Part shown: positions 22,341-35,300 of the stretch, in pieces
How positions within the stretch are numbered: position 1 is the first letter of the stretch
Layout of the letters: every line of letters starts with the position of its first letter
Origin: Strigamia acuminata
Lineage: Eukaryota; Arthropoda; Chilopoda; Geophilomorpha; Linotaeniidae
Assembly (NCBI GenBank): GCA_949358305.1
Contig: OX442320.1
Location: forward strand, 5,844,259-5,908,258
Direction: 5' to 3'
DNA length: 64,000 bases
Notes under the pieces: model-generated
What the model saw: the letters and a program-made list of their open reading frames with translations, nothing else
What the model was told of the DNA's origin: nothing
The model's database searches: none
Position numbers and translations under genes: made by a program

Positions 22341-22752
22341 ATCTAAACGAAAACGAATTTTTATTTCATACAGAAAATGGCGATTTTTCTAGGAATTATA
22401 CGATTGATGATGTTTTTGGGAAAAGAGTTTTATACAAAGCATATTTTTTTATTACCAGAAAGATGTTGAATTTTCAAATTTTGACTCGTGTACATATTTT
22501 TGTGACATTTGATACGTTAAAGGCCCAAATTCTATTTAATATTTTTCAATGGCTGAATTTCTATTTATCAGAATTGTGTAATGGGAGGCAAATATCTACT
22601 TACGAAACGAGTATCAAGCTTTGGTCAGTTTACAAAATTTATAAAAATTACACAATTTTTTATATATACAGATATAAAATGTTTGTATAAAATGTTTTGA
22701 AATTAATAAATCTTACTTGCACGGTGTTAATTAACTGATTAATGCTTTGAAA
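22341..22752. other. Convergent 3' spacer SWAP70 / ASPDH
   Basis: Both genes end into this 412-bp AT-rich stretch. It holds the two 3'UTRs; no gene is evident. Confidence 0.5.
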
Positions 22753-24152
<1,400 letters not shown>

Positions 24153-24341
24153 GTTCGTTGAAATCGAAATGTTGCATCACCATTTCGGCCTTGGAAAACC
24201 GATACCGCGACACTTTGGTCGTTGCCATGGTGACGCCCTACTCGTTTACAAATGGCTGCCATGTTTGTTGACGGATCTGAAAAACAAGACTTGATTTTGT
24301 GATTTTGGAAAGACCGAAATTTAACGAAACATTTTGGGAAA
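24153..24341. promoter_or_regulatory. Probable bidirectional promoter ASPDH / DRC2
   Basis: The start codons of two divergent genes are 189 bp apart, leaving room only for a shared promoter. A TTGCCATGGTGACG word at ~24221 resembles an X-box half-site (RFX), which would suit the ciliary gene; this is a weak visual match. Confidence 0.45.
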
Positions 24342-26310
24342 ATGGGTCCGAAAAAGAAGAAAGGGAGTGACGAAGATGAATTGAAAAAGCTGGAAAGGCT
24401 GAAAACATTATTTATAAACGTAAGTTTAATTTTTTTTAATTTTTTTTTTTAAATATTTATTTATTTATTTATTTTTAGCTAAAAACTAGTAAAGAAACTC
24501 GGCTGGGAAAATTAAACGACGCCAAACTAGCGCACACGTTACAGTCTATGCTTCGCGATGTGAAAACCGAAGATCTTTTTGCCGAGGTCGAATTATTGAG
24601 TCAAGCATTTGAAAGGATTGTTGACCGTAAAAACCACGTGATTAGCATTTTGACTGAAGATATTCGCAATGCTGAAGAGCAGCATCGAATTTCCGTCAGT
24701 GGACATCTGGAACAAATCAATAAATTTATACGTTTGTATTATATAAATAAAAAAAAAAATTTAAAAAAATTTAAAAATTTAATTATTTTTAATGAAAATT
24801 TTGTCTTTAGAGATTCAAGCAGAGAGAATTTCGGTGCTGGAAAAGGATTTTAACGCTTCCAAAACCGATTTATTTGACGATTTCGGGTCGCAGTTAAGTA
24901 GAATGACGAAAAATCACGAAAACAACATGGAAAACACGGCCGATTTGAAATTCGCTCTCGATAACTTGTATTTGGGTGTTGAAAATGAATACAGATCAGA
25001 GTTCAGAAGCAGAGTCGATGAAATTAAAAACAGGGTTTGTATTTTTTATTAATTTAATTTATTTAATTAATTAATTTATTAATTAGAAATTTTTTTTTCC
25101 AGAATGCTGACGAGAGACAATATTTAAGAAATCTACTCGAACATCAAATGGAGCAAATTTGGCAGCAAATGCAACTAACACTGAGCGATTACAATGAAAG
25201 CACAGAAGAAAGACGAAAAGCGTATCATTTTCTTTCTGAAAAAGATGACAAAAACGGGAAAATGATCAACCAACAAATGGACTTAATCGATAATAATTCG
25301 GTTACTAACACATTTTCATTAAAAAAATTTAAAATTTTATTTAAATTCTTTATTTAGGACATAATTTCGAGCCTCAAACTGAAAATTGCAGATCGAATGG
25401 ACGAACATAAAAAAAACTCCGAAAGTCTGATCGAAGATTGCGAGCGCATGCGAAGTCAATATATGTCACTCAAAACGCACTTAAAAAAGGTTGAACAACA
25501 CCATAAAGATCTATTAGTCCTTTTAGCTTCTTCGACCGATAATGTGATTCTAAAAATACAAAGTTTAGTCGACCAGGTAATTTTCTACAAATTCTAGTAT
25601 AGTTGTGAACGTACAAATCGTACCAAAAAATAAAACCCTGTTCACAACTTCACTGGAATATGAAGTAAAATTAAAATTTCACATTCCTCCCTTTTGAAGG
25701 CCGAAAAAATAATCCGTTTGGGCGATTTATGCGCAAAATATGAAAGTGAAGAAGAAAGAATTATTCCATTTCCTGTAAAATCGCTGTCGGAAGAAGATCG
25801 AGCGATATTGGAAGAGTCAGACCGAGAACCTTTCGACGAACCTTTAGCTTCGGTACATTTAAATTACAAACGATGAGTAAAAATATTAATATAACGCAGA
25901 AATTGCAGATCCTCAACGACTACAAGGGTTTGGATAATTTCTGGAGACGTTACAACAAAGTTGTTCTCGATAAACTGTGCCTGGAAAAAGAACGAGCCTT
26001 TTTGATGACCGAAAACGAGAAATTGAGTCAAATGTTGAAACAATACCTGGAAAACATCACCGTGCACGAACACACCATCTCCCGACCCGAAAACACACTT
26101 CTTATGGTCAACACTGAGATTAAATTGCAGTAAATACAACATTTGATTCATATTTTTCCTTCATTTTGCTTTTTCTGTGCTTGTATTAAATATTTTTTTT
26201 TCAGTTTTCAGGCAATTTCTTCGGACGAGCGAGTCAGAAGATTCCCTTCAGCAACTGTTTTGGACGCTACTTATTTATTAAATAACAGCACGGTTCCTAT
26301 TTCAGAATAA
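24342..26310 (+). CDS. CCDC65: DRC2/CCDC65, nexin-dynein regulatory complex subunit
   Basis: Eight exons (24342-24419, 24479-24731, 24811-25034, 25103-25300, 25358-25576, 25700-25852, 25909-26129, 26205-26310) give 483 aa; human CCDC65 is 484. DRC2 is a coiled-coil base-plate protein of the nexin link in motile axonemes and pairs with DRC1. The start MGPKKKKGSDEDELKK and the line LSQAFERIVDRKNHVI match the family. So do YLRNLLEHQMEQIWQQMQ, the EEERIIPFPVKSLSEEDRA linker, and the conserved LDNFWRRYNKVVLDKL with SQMLKQYLENITV. A 56-bp intron (25853-25908) separates exons 6 and 7; reading through it would hit a stop. The gene implies that the organism has motile cilia. Confidence 0.95.
25592..25660. 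repeat. Short foldback element (copy 2)
   Basis: Arms TTCTAGTATAGTTGTGAAC and GTTCACAACTTCACTGGAATA in intron 5 of DRC2, nearly the same arms as at 8790-8858. Confidence 0.7.
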
Positions 26311-26878
26311 AATCAAAATTTTTAAAATTTACAAATCCACGAATCCAAAATCAAAATGGCAGAAAACGAGAAATTTGTAAAAAATCGAACAAGTGTAATT
26401 GTAAAAACAATAAAAACTATTTGAGCGAGTCCCAACACATAAAAAAAAACAAAAGATATCATTTTTATTTCCTTTTTATTATTATTTTTTATTCGTTTTA
26501 TTACATAACGAAAAAATCAATAGACAGTTTTCGCATTGGCATGCGCGCCACCTAGCGAGAAAATTTAACATTTTCCAAGTAGGTAAAAAACCATTTCCGG
26601 TTGTTGATTCGTTCGTGTAGTATTCGTGTTTACGATGGAATACAAACAATGTCAACCGTCCGAAACCCAACAATCTGAGAAAAAACCTAAAGGTCATGTT
26701 GTGTGCTGAATGCAACAACAATGCCCAAAATTTTAATAAAAAGGTTACTTTTCACAAATTCCTGCGACAAGAAACTATGGTAGTGAAAATTCAAACGCGC
26801 TTCGCAACCTCAACGTGAACAATATTATTCCCAACCATAACCTGTCACACTTTGTCGACAATTCTCCGCTTTCACAGT
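26311..26878. other. Gene-poor stretch after DRC2, with a THAP-like scrap
   Basis: Mostly AT-rich spacer. From 26696 a short + strand frame reads MLCAECNNN...VTFHKFLRQE, which recalls the start of a THAP zinc finger (C-x-x-C, then FHKFP) but then loses similarity and stops. It could be a remnant of a P-element-like transposon; the match is short. Confidence 0.25.
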
Positions 26879-27120
26879 CTACTGGCATTGGGTCAAGAAG
26901 AAGCGCTTCGACGCCAAGAAGTCGTGGCAGGGACAGGCGTTCGAGCACTCGGACGGAGGTACGAACTCGCCGCCCGTGAGTTTGACGTAGTGTTTGAAAG
27001 TGAGGAACTTGTTCCACCCGGATGTCGAGTACGACGACGACTGGCACGTTCACATTCAGGATGCCATACTCGACAAGTGCCAGCGGATTAATGGAATCGT
27101 TCACATTAAGGTGGACACGG
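26879..27120 (+). pseudogene. RBM39-like UHM fragment with in-frame stop
   Basis: The frame through 26991 reads CLKVRNLFHPDVEYDDDW, then IQDAILDKCQRINGIVHIKVD. That resembles the third RRM (U2AF-homology motif) of the splicing factor RBM39: Cys-start, NMFNP-like turn, Trp, then I-D-x-x-EC and GG-IHI-VD. The residue before the cysteine, glutamine in RBM39 as I recall it, is a TAG stop at 26988-26990. The frame is open upstream (HWVKKKRFDAKKSW...), though that part is not recognisably RBM39. Similarity ends near 27115, just before a foldback element. I read it as a broken gene copy; a 15-base intron is not credible. Confidence 0.4.
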
Positions 27121-27165
27121 CATCGACTCGCAGTCGACGGGACACGGCATTGACTCGCAGTCAGC

Positions 27166-27715
27166 GGCCGCGCACCGCAAAGCAAACGCGAGTGGCGTCC
27201 AAGCCCGAACGATTGCCGAGTGGTGAACGGTGCAGAGCAACGAGAAACAACTGCACACAAACAAGAACACGTCATCCAAAGAGCAAACGAGCGCTTCCGA
27301 TAAAAAATGTGCAGTAGGTTTGTGTCTGTGTTTTTCGTCAGTCGACCGTCACCGGTCGAATGTCGCGGCCGTCAGCAGCGACGGCCGCAACAGTCGACGT
27401 CCGACGGACGAGACAGTCGACACCTGACGTCCGACGGACGCGACAGTCGACAGCTGACGGCCGCGACATTCGACAGCTGACGGTCGAAAGCCGACGGCTG
27501 ACGGCCGCAACATTCGACCGGTGACGGTCGACTGACAAAAACACAGACACAAACCTACTGCACATTTTTTATCGGAAGCGCTCGTTTGCTCTTTGGATGA
27601 CGTGTTCTTGTTCGTGTGCAGTTGTTTCTCGTTGCCTTTTGCCTTCCTGCGCCGTTCACCACTCGGCAATCGTTCGGGCTTGGGCGCCACTCGCGTTTGC
27701 TTTGCGGTGCGCGGC
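27166..27715. mobile_element. 550-bp GC-rich foldback element
   Basis: The left arm (27166-27376) is repeated as reverse complement in the right arm (27498-27715), nearly perfect over ~210 bp apart from a small indel at ~27640-27655. The 120-bp loop consists of short tandem and inverted words such as GACAGTCGAC, CCGACGGACG and GACGGCCGC. The element is far richer in CpG than its surroundings. It has no coding capacity; several overlapping open frames here are by-products of composition. I do not see a target-site duplication at the ends (GGCCGCGCACC ... GGTGCGCGGCC). Confidence 0.85.
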
Positions 27716-28330
27716 CACTGTGTTGCCGCCCAAATCCGAGAGCCAGCGACGTCAGCTACTAACCAGCTTGTTACTGCAGCTTTTCGACAAGCTCCTGCAT
27801 CGCAGGTTTTGTGAGAATCTTGCATTCGTGGAGATAAAACACGAGCCTACCGAGCCGGTAGTAGTGGCGATTCGCTCCGCTTCTACTTCCTTTTCTGCGA
27901 GCAAAACAGGTTGAATTGAATCGAAAAATTGGGAAAAAACTCTTGAAAATCGATTGTGTTTCGCTTTACATCTCACACAAACTCTGAAATCTTTGGCTAT
28001 TTGCACACCTACTACCTACTACACCTACTACTATTTGATAACTTTTCAACCAGCCATCGACTTACAAGACATATGGTCTGCAATTTGTGTAATTATTGCC
28101 AAATTGTTGTCCAAACAATCGATTTATCGTCTAAAACGGTAGTAGCGGTGGTATGGTGGTAGCAGTGGTATGGTTTGTTTACCTACTCGAAGGCTTTCGA
28201 ATTTTGCCAAAAGATGGCGCTGCATGGTGGCGCGCATGCGCAAATCCTAATGCGAAAACTGTCTATTCAAATCGATTCGCGCTTTCGACCCGTGCTGCCA
28301 CCCTCGGCCGTTCGAAAAACTAGAGCAAAA
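27716..28330. other. Spacer with unrecognised open frames
   Basis: A + strand frame to 27914 contains LLTSLLLQLFDKLLHRRFCE and KHEPTEPVVVAI, which looks protein-like, but I cannot place it and it runs out of the foldback element. Short direct repeats (CTACTACCTACTACACC at ~28008) follow. Confidence 0.25.
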
Positions 28331-28340
28331 GTCACGTGAC
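28331..28340. promoter_or_regulatory. CLEAR/E-box palindrome upstream of MTMR
   Basis: The perfect palindrome GTCACGTGAC is the consensus bound by MiT/TFE factors (TFEB, the lysosomal CLEAR element) and by USF. It lies ~1 kb upstream of the MTMR start codon and ~170 bp before a candidate first exon at 28508. The same 10-mer occurs before SPPL3. Confidence 0.55.
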
Positions 28341-28507
28341 AGCTCAATTTCTGTTGACGTTTTATCCACCGCCATTTGCCCTCGATCTTGGTACAGTAGT
28401 GTTTTCGTCGACCGGCGAAATATTTGACATACCTGTGGATTTATCGGTCAAATATGCATCCCTCTTGTCACTAGAAGACCACTCCTATTGATTTTATTTA
28501 GCTACGC

Positions 28508-28832
28508 GGCGTGAAAATCACCAGCGCGCACGACACGGCCAGTTTACAAAACCATCAGGTAATTGAACGTAGTACCCAAAGAGTTAACCTCATAAAAAAA
28601 ACACATCCCCAACTAGTCTATCGACTTAAAAAAGCACCGTATGACACCAACCGGACCCGCGAGCCGTTTCCACGCGCGAAAATGGCTTAAAAACGTGCGG
28701 AAATTGGAGAAAATCCGTCAAACGGAGCGCAATACGCATCTGAGCAGGGGCAGCTGTGGCGAAAATATGTGGCAAAACTTGGCACGGAAACTATTGATAA
28801 ATTGGGAAATAACCGACAATTTTTACTCGTAG
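28508..28832 (+). other. Candidate exon pair upstream of MTMR, unrecognised
   Basis: A segment after a good acceptor (TTTATTTAG) ends at CATCAG/GTAATTG (28559), and a second follows an acceptor at 28616. In one phase they read LRGVKITSAHDTASLQNHQ + SIDLKKHRMTPTGPASR... to a stop at 28832 (last residues DNFYS). It may be the 5'UTR exon(s) of MTMR, whose ATG sits directly on an acceptor, or a separate small gene whose start I cannot find. Confidence 0.3.
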
Positions 28833-29326
28833 AAATAAGAGCCGACGTCGGGCGAATCGTACGCGAATTATGCGTGATTTATGCGCGATTCGAGCGAAGC
28901 ACTCGACGGAAAAATTGAATTTTTTTTTTATAAAAGAAAATAAATAAATAAAAATTCATTTCCGCAAAGTAAATAAATCGGAATAAATTTTGTGTTTTTC
29001 GGTATTAAAAAAGGGGCAATATACTTTGAGATTTATTATTTATTACGTAATTTCTATGGGTTTTTGCGTGTTGGATCTAAATTTAATTTTTAATTAAGTG
29101 ATGTTGTTTTCAGTTTGTTGTTGTCGAGAATTCATTTTAGGCCTAAAATTAATTAGGTGTAGTGCAGACACGAGATTTTGATTTTTAATATGTTGGATTT
29201 TTTCGATTTTTTCCGGATGTCTGGTTTCCTTGTTTACGATTCGTATCTGGGAATGGGGAAAGAAATTTTGTGTTTTTTGTAGAAATATTGAGAAATATTT
29301 TATTAATTTTTGTTGTATTTTTTTAG

Positions 29327-32300
29327 ATGGAGCATGAATCGGATCAAGAACTGAATAGTTTGTCGAGTATTGTGAAGATCCATGCGAACGAGATATTTCC
29401 GAAGAAAGAGGCGTGCGTTGACAGTCCGTCGTTGACGGTCACTTTTCCGCTTTTGCACGGCGAATATGTTTGCTACCTCGGAACGACGTCGGACGGTGTT
29501 ATTGCCATCTCGAATTATCGGCTTTTTATTCACGTTAACGAGACTTTTTTTAATATTCCTTTGGGATTGATTGAACAAGTGGAAAATCGCGAGATTTTTT
29601 ATCTGTTTGTTCATTGCAAAGATGCTCGATCCGTAAAGTAAGTTGGAGTGTGTTTGGGAAGAAATTTGTGTCGTTGTTTGTTTGGTGTTAATCGTGTTTT
29701 TGAATTTGTTTGGAGGTGTGGCGAATTGGTTTGATAAAGGAAAAAATGGCGAGGTTTTGACCTAGATTATCGAATTGTGGGAAAAGTTGAGAAATTTATC
29801 AAAAATTTGTTTGATTTTTGAGAAAGTTTGGAAAAATTTGAGGAATTGTTGATAAAATTTGGCAAAATTGCATCAAAATTGGACCAATTTTTGACCATAC
29901 ACAACAATTCGACTAAATATTTTGACATATTTCACCAAAACTCGACAATTTTCTTATAAATTTGACTAAATTTTAACATTTTTCACCATATTTAGCCAAA
30001 ATTCGACAATTTTCTTATAAATTTAACTAAATTTCAACAATTTTCACCATATTTAGCCAAAACTCGACAATTTTCTTATAAATTTAACTAAATTCTAACA
30101 TTTTTCACCATATTTAGCCAAAATTTGACAATTTTCTTATAAATTTCACGAAATTTCAACAATTTTCTTATAAATTTCACGAAATTTCAACAATTTTCTT
30201 ATAAATTTCACTAAATTTCAACAATTTTCACCATATTTAGACAAAATTCGACATTTTTTAAAACAAATTCCACTAAAATATGTGAAAATTTATTACCAAT
30301 CTCCAAATAACATTATTTGTTTAATTACTCATATTTCTAACCACATCAAAACATGTCGTAATTTTTTCTCTGATATTTTTATCAACAAACAAAATTCCGA
30401 CCTAAATAATGATTTAATCACTTTAATCCCATCATTTTTCGAATTTACTCGCAGGTGTACTTTTATAAACAATGACCAATGCCTAGAATGGTACAAACGC
30501 CTGCTCGCAGCCACATCACCACCTAAAAAACTCGAGGATCTTTTCGCTTTTGCCTTTTATCTCTGGTGCTCCGAAGAGAGCAGGATGGATCTCCACCTCG
30601 TATTATCTTCGGGTATAAACCGCTCAATCATTTATTTTCCTTCTCAAATAAATGAATAAAAATAAATCTTATCAACAGCGACGAGATATATATATATATG
30701 TTTACTTATTTTTAATGTCTAAACGATAAGAAAAATCAAATATTTACTTAAAAAATTAACTTTTTGTAACAATTTTTATCATTTTTCGTGAAATTAGACG
30801 GCAGAGACGACGAGAACATCAATAGTAATAACATGAGTTGCGCCAATCTGAGGTCGGAAGTGGAACGAATGGGATTCAACTCTCGTGTTTGGAAGATTTG
30901 CGAGAATAATCGCGACCACATGTAAGTTAGAGGAAATATTAATATTTTTGCTTTTTAAATGGTTTTTGACCTTGTCCAAATAAAGTACAGTTGGAGCGTC
31001 GTTGGAAAAAATAGAAATAGAAATAGGCGACCTTGAAAAGTCATTTGTGGATTTTTTTTTTTAAAGGTTGAGACACGGAATGGCTTTCATTGCATCTTTT
31101 GTTCGCTTTATATAGTTAAATATATAAAAATATAAATATATAAAAATATAAAAATGAAAAAATGTTTTTTTTTTCTTTTTTGTTATTTCTTTTTTGTTAT
31201 TTTTATTTTACTATAAAAAGTAGATTAAATAATAACAAAGAAAAGGAAAAATATAATAAGCTTTTGAGCTAATGGTTTAAAGTTACGTAAGCAGTTCGGC
31301 GCCAGTCTCCGCAACGATATACCTTTGGTACAATCAGCCAGCTGAAATGATAGACACCGATGAGGATGATTCATCTGTCTGTTATTCAGTTTATTTGCCC
31401 TTTATTTGAGGAAAAAAAACATTGAAAAACGTTGAAAAATGTTGAAAAATACGAAAAAGTGTTGAAATATGTTAATAAATCTTGAAAAATGTGGAAAAAC
31501 GTTGAAAAAATGAAGAAAAGGTGAAAATATTTTCGTGTTTCGAAAAATTTCAAATATTTTTGCTTTTAATACGTAAAAATATTTAACAATATTTACAAAT
31601 TCCGTTAATTTTATTTTTATTTTACGTTTCAACTTTCCTGATTTCACAAGCTTAATTGCGGGGAAAGAATTGTTTATTTTAATTGCTGATAAGCCGTTCC
31701 AAATTTGGTGAAATATAAAGATTAATTAATATATCTTTTTTTTTCAAATTTTAATTTTCACAATTTCCTGGTTTATTTTTATAATCAATCGTCTGTATAT
31801 TCCAACGTTATTACTTCCGGTTCATTGTGAAATACTTGAAATTACACACCTGTGTTATATTTAAAATAAAAAAAATGCCGGCTATTAGATAACAAATTGC
31901 GATCCATTATTCAAGATTAAATCCATTTAAACTTATTATATTAACATTTGATAATTTATTTATTTTTAATTTGGAATCATTGAAGGTTATGCCCGACGTA
32001 TCCGAAGACCTTTATTGTTCCGGCCGCCATTAAAAATGAAGTTTTGGAAAACGTTGCCAAATTCAGATCGTCCCGCCGGATTCCAGTAATAGTCTGGAGG
32101 TTAAAAATAATTTTTTTTTCCATTCGTAAATTTAGTTAAAAATAAAATAAAATACAACATAATATAATATAATCCCACATCGGGGAGTTTTTTCTCACCG
32201 AAATCCATCTATGCAGTGTTAGGCCTAATTGCCGCCATTACTAAATTGAGCCTAACACTTCATCGATGCGTATAACTCAAGCATATTTTTTCGTTTTATT

Positions 32301-35300
32301 TGAAAAGAGGATTTTCTGACGTTTTTTTAAATTTATTTTCCTAGGCATCAGAAAAATGGGTGCGTTTTGGCACGGTGCAGTCAACCCGAGGTGGGTTGGT
32401 TCGGAAGACGAGATTCTAGCGACGAGGAAATGATAATGGCGATTGCAAAGGCGTGTAGTTTGGACACGGGTCCCGTTCTTACGGGCTCGGTTGAGTCTTC
32501 GACGACTATCGATGATTCGCCGGCAGCGGAAGAGTGCGCGTCTTTGGATCAGGACGTTGTGGTTGACGATGCGCAGAAGATGTTGATTTTAGACGCGAGA
32601 TCGTACGCCGCCGCTGTGGCCAATCGAGCCAAGGGTGGGGGCTGTGAATGTCCAGGTATACATTGGGAATTGTTTATTTTGGTTTTTTTGTGATTTATTT
32701 TGTTTTGTTTTTTATTTGTAGAATATTATCCTAATTGCGAGATACAGTTCATGAGTTTGGCAAACATTCACTCGATTCGGAAGAGTTTTCATAGTTTACG
32801 GACATTGTGTTCTTCTTCCGCGGATCATTCGGAGTAATGTGTTGTTTTATAAGTTGTTTTTTGTTTTTTAATGTTGAATTTAGTTGTTTTTATTCGGTGT
32901 TATTAAGAAAATGGCATTGGATTTACTGGAGTTTTGCAATTAAGAGCTGCGGTTCTTATTTTAAGTTGCCGCGGTTGGTATTCGAGGTCGGCTACAAATC
33001 AAGGACGGCTCTTATTTGAAGTTGCAGCCGTTTTTCATTCTTTCTGTTCGTTCTATGTTTATTTTGCATTCGGAATGAATGCAAAATGACTCAAAACGAC
33101 GCAAAACGATGCAAAACGACTCGAAAAGTTTATTTTGCTTATTTCCTGTTTTAGTAGTCCTCGAATAATAGCGGCTACAATTCAAGGCCGGCTTCTAATT
33201 GCATAGAATTTGTTTTTTGGTGTTTTTTTGTAAAAATATTGAATTTATTTGTTTTTCTTGTGTTTTTTAAAAGAAAATATTAAATTGTAATTTGTTAATT
33301 GTATTTTTCAGTTGGTATTCAATGCTAGAAGGAACAAAATGGCTATCCCATATCTCTGGCCTGTTAAGGTCCGCTCTAATCGCCGTTAACGCTATCGATC
33401 GTGAATGTCGGCCCGTCCTTGTCCATTGCTCCGATGGATGGGATCGCACGCCGCAAATTGTAGCCCTCGCTGAACTAATGCTCGATCCTTATTACCGCAC
33501 CATCGAGGTAAAAGAGGATAAAAAATTAATTAATAAATGATAAAAAATTGTTTGTCAGGGTTTCCAAGTGCTGGTGGAACGCGAATGGTTGGATTTTGGT
33601 CACAAATTCGGCGACCGTTGCGGCCACGGATTGCTCGCGGAAGACCCGAACGAACGATGCCCCGTCTTCTTACAATGGCTCGACTGCGTCCACCAACTCA
33701 TGAAACAGTTCCCGTGTTTTTTTGAATTCAACGAAGCTTTTTTGGTAGAAAGAAAAAAAAAGAAGGAATTGCGTAACGATTTAATTAAATTTGATTTCAA
33801 CCTTATCGTCGTTTTTTCAGGTGAAATTAGTTCAGCACACTTATTCGTGTTTATTTGGAACGTTTCTGTGCAATAACAGCCAGGAGCGAGAAAGTCAGCA
33901 CCTCTGGAGAAGAACTTACTCAGTGTGGGCCTTTTTCAAGGTCAACCACAGCCGCTTCCGCAATTTCCTCTACTTGAACAAGGAACAGGTAAATAAATTA
34001 AAATGTATAAAAGAGAATCAATTTTGTTTAATGAGAAAAAAGTTGATTTAATTGTGGAAAAATGAGAAAAATAGATTTAATTTGTGAAAAAATGTGGATA
34101 AAAATGGATTTTCTCGTTGAAAAGTCAGGAAAAAATCAATTTAATCGATTAAAACAATCAAAAAATCAATTTAATCGATTAAAACAATAAAAGAAATCAA
34201 TTTAATTGATTAAAACAATAAAAAAATCAATTTAAGCGATTAAAACAATAAAAAAATCAATTTAATCGATTAAAACAATCAAAAAATCAATTTAATCGAT
34301 TAAAACAATAAAAAAATCAATTTAATCGATTAAAATAATCAAAAAATTAATTTAATTGATTAAGATAATCAAAAAATCAATTTAATCGATTAAAATAATC
34401 AAAAAATCAATTTAATCGATTAAAATAATCAAAAAATCAATTTAATCGATTAAAACAATCAAAAAATTGATTTAATTAATTTAATTTAATTTTCTTTGAT
34501 TTCCAGGTGCTCCGACCATCGTGTCACGTGCGTGATTTACGTTTCTGGTCCGCTCTTTACGCGCCCTCGCACGCCACGGCCGAAGAAGCGGCTCCCGCGC
34601 TGTGTTTCGAGCAAAACTCATCCGACGCCATGTCCAAACTAAACCACAGAGACGCCAGCCTGACCCGCACGAGGTCCTTCAACGACCTCATAACCTGCGG
34701 AGAGCACGCGCCCTCGCTGCGCCAACGCCGATCCAGCGATCCCAGCGTCATCGACAGCTGCAAACGCAACTTCTCCCCCGACAGCGGCGGCGCCATCGAC
34801 CCGGACAACACCAGCGCGAGCAAAACATCGCCGACGACGCCTCCCGACGACCTCCCGTCGAGCTTAACTCGCGCGACGCCCAACCCGATGACCAACGGCT
34901 GCTCGAGCGACGCGGACTCGGACGAATCGGGCAACGAGGACGCCAAGACGAACCTCTCGCTGCAGCTGCACTCCCCGGAGCCGCACGGGCGAGCCGAGGT
35001 GGCCGTGAGCACGTGCGAGAGCTCGACGGACACGATCGTGGGCGAAATGAGTGGACAAAGGGCCGAAACGCCCGTCGTGCACAGCGCGGCGAGGTGCAGG
35101 AGCTCGTGCTCGGTGAACGGCGTGTCGAACAGTGCGAACGACGCTGGTTGTCGGACTAGGGAAAAGTGCGCGCATTATTCCGAGTCGACGCCGCTCCGCC
35201 ACTACCAGTCGTCGGTGAGCACGAGCACGACCGACATTAGTGATTCGCACGTGTTTAACAGTGGGGTGCGCGACTTGAAGCCGGGGGTGAACGGACAGAG

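Noticed and set aside
25853-25876. DRC2 ending at the TGA near 25873
   Set aside because: A 56-base intron with GT/AG ends bridges to the conserved LDNFWRRYNKV segment and restores the family's full length.
26980-26990. A 15-base intron removing the TAG in the RBM39-like frame
   Set aside because: Far below the shortest introns seen here (~50 bases); a broken copy is simpler.
27338-27825. Several Arg/Ser-rich frames on both strands
   Set aside because: They are produced by the inverted arms and loop repeats of the foldback element.
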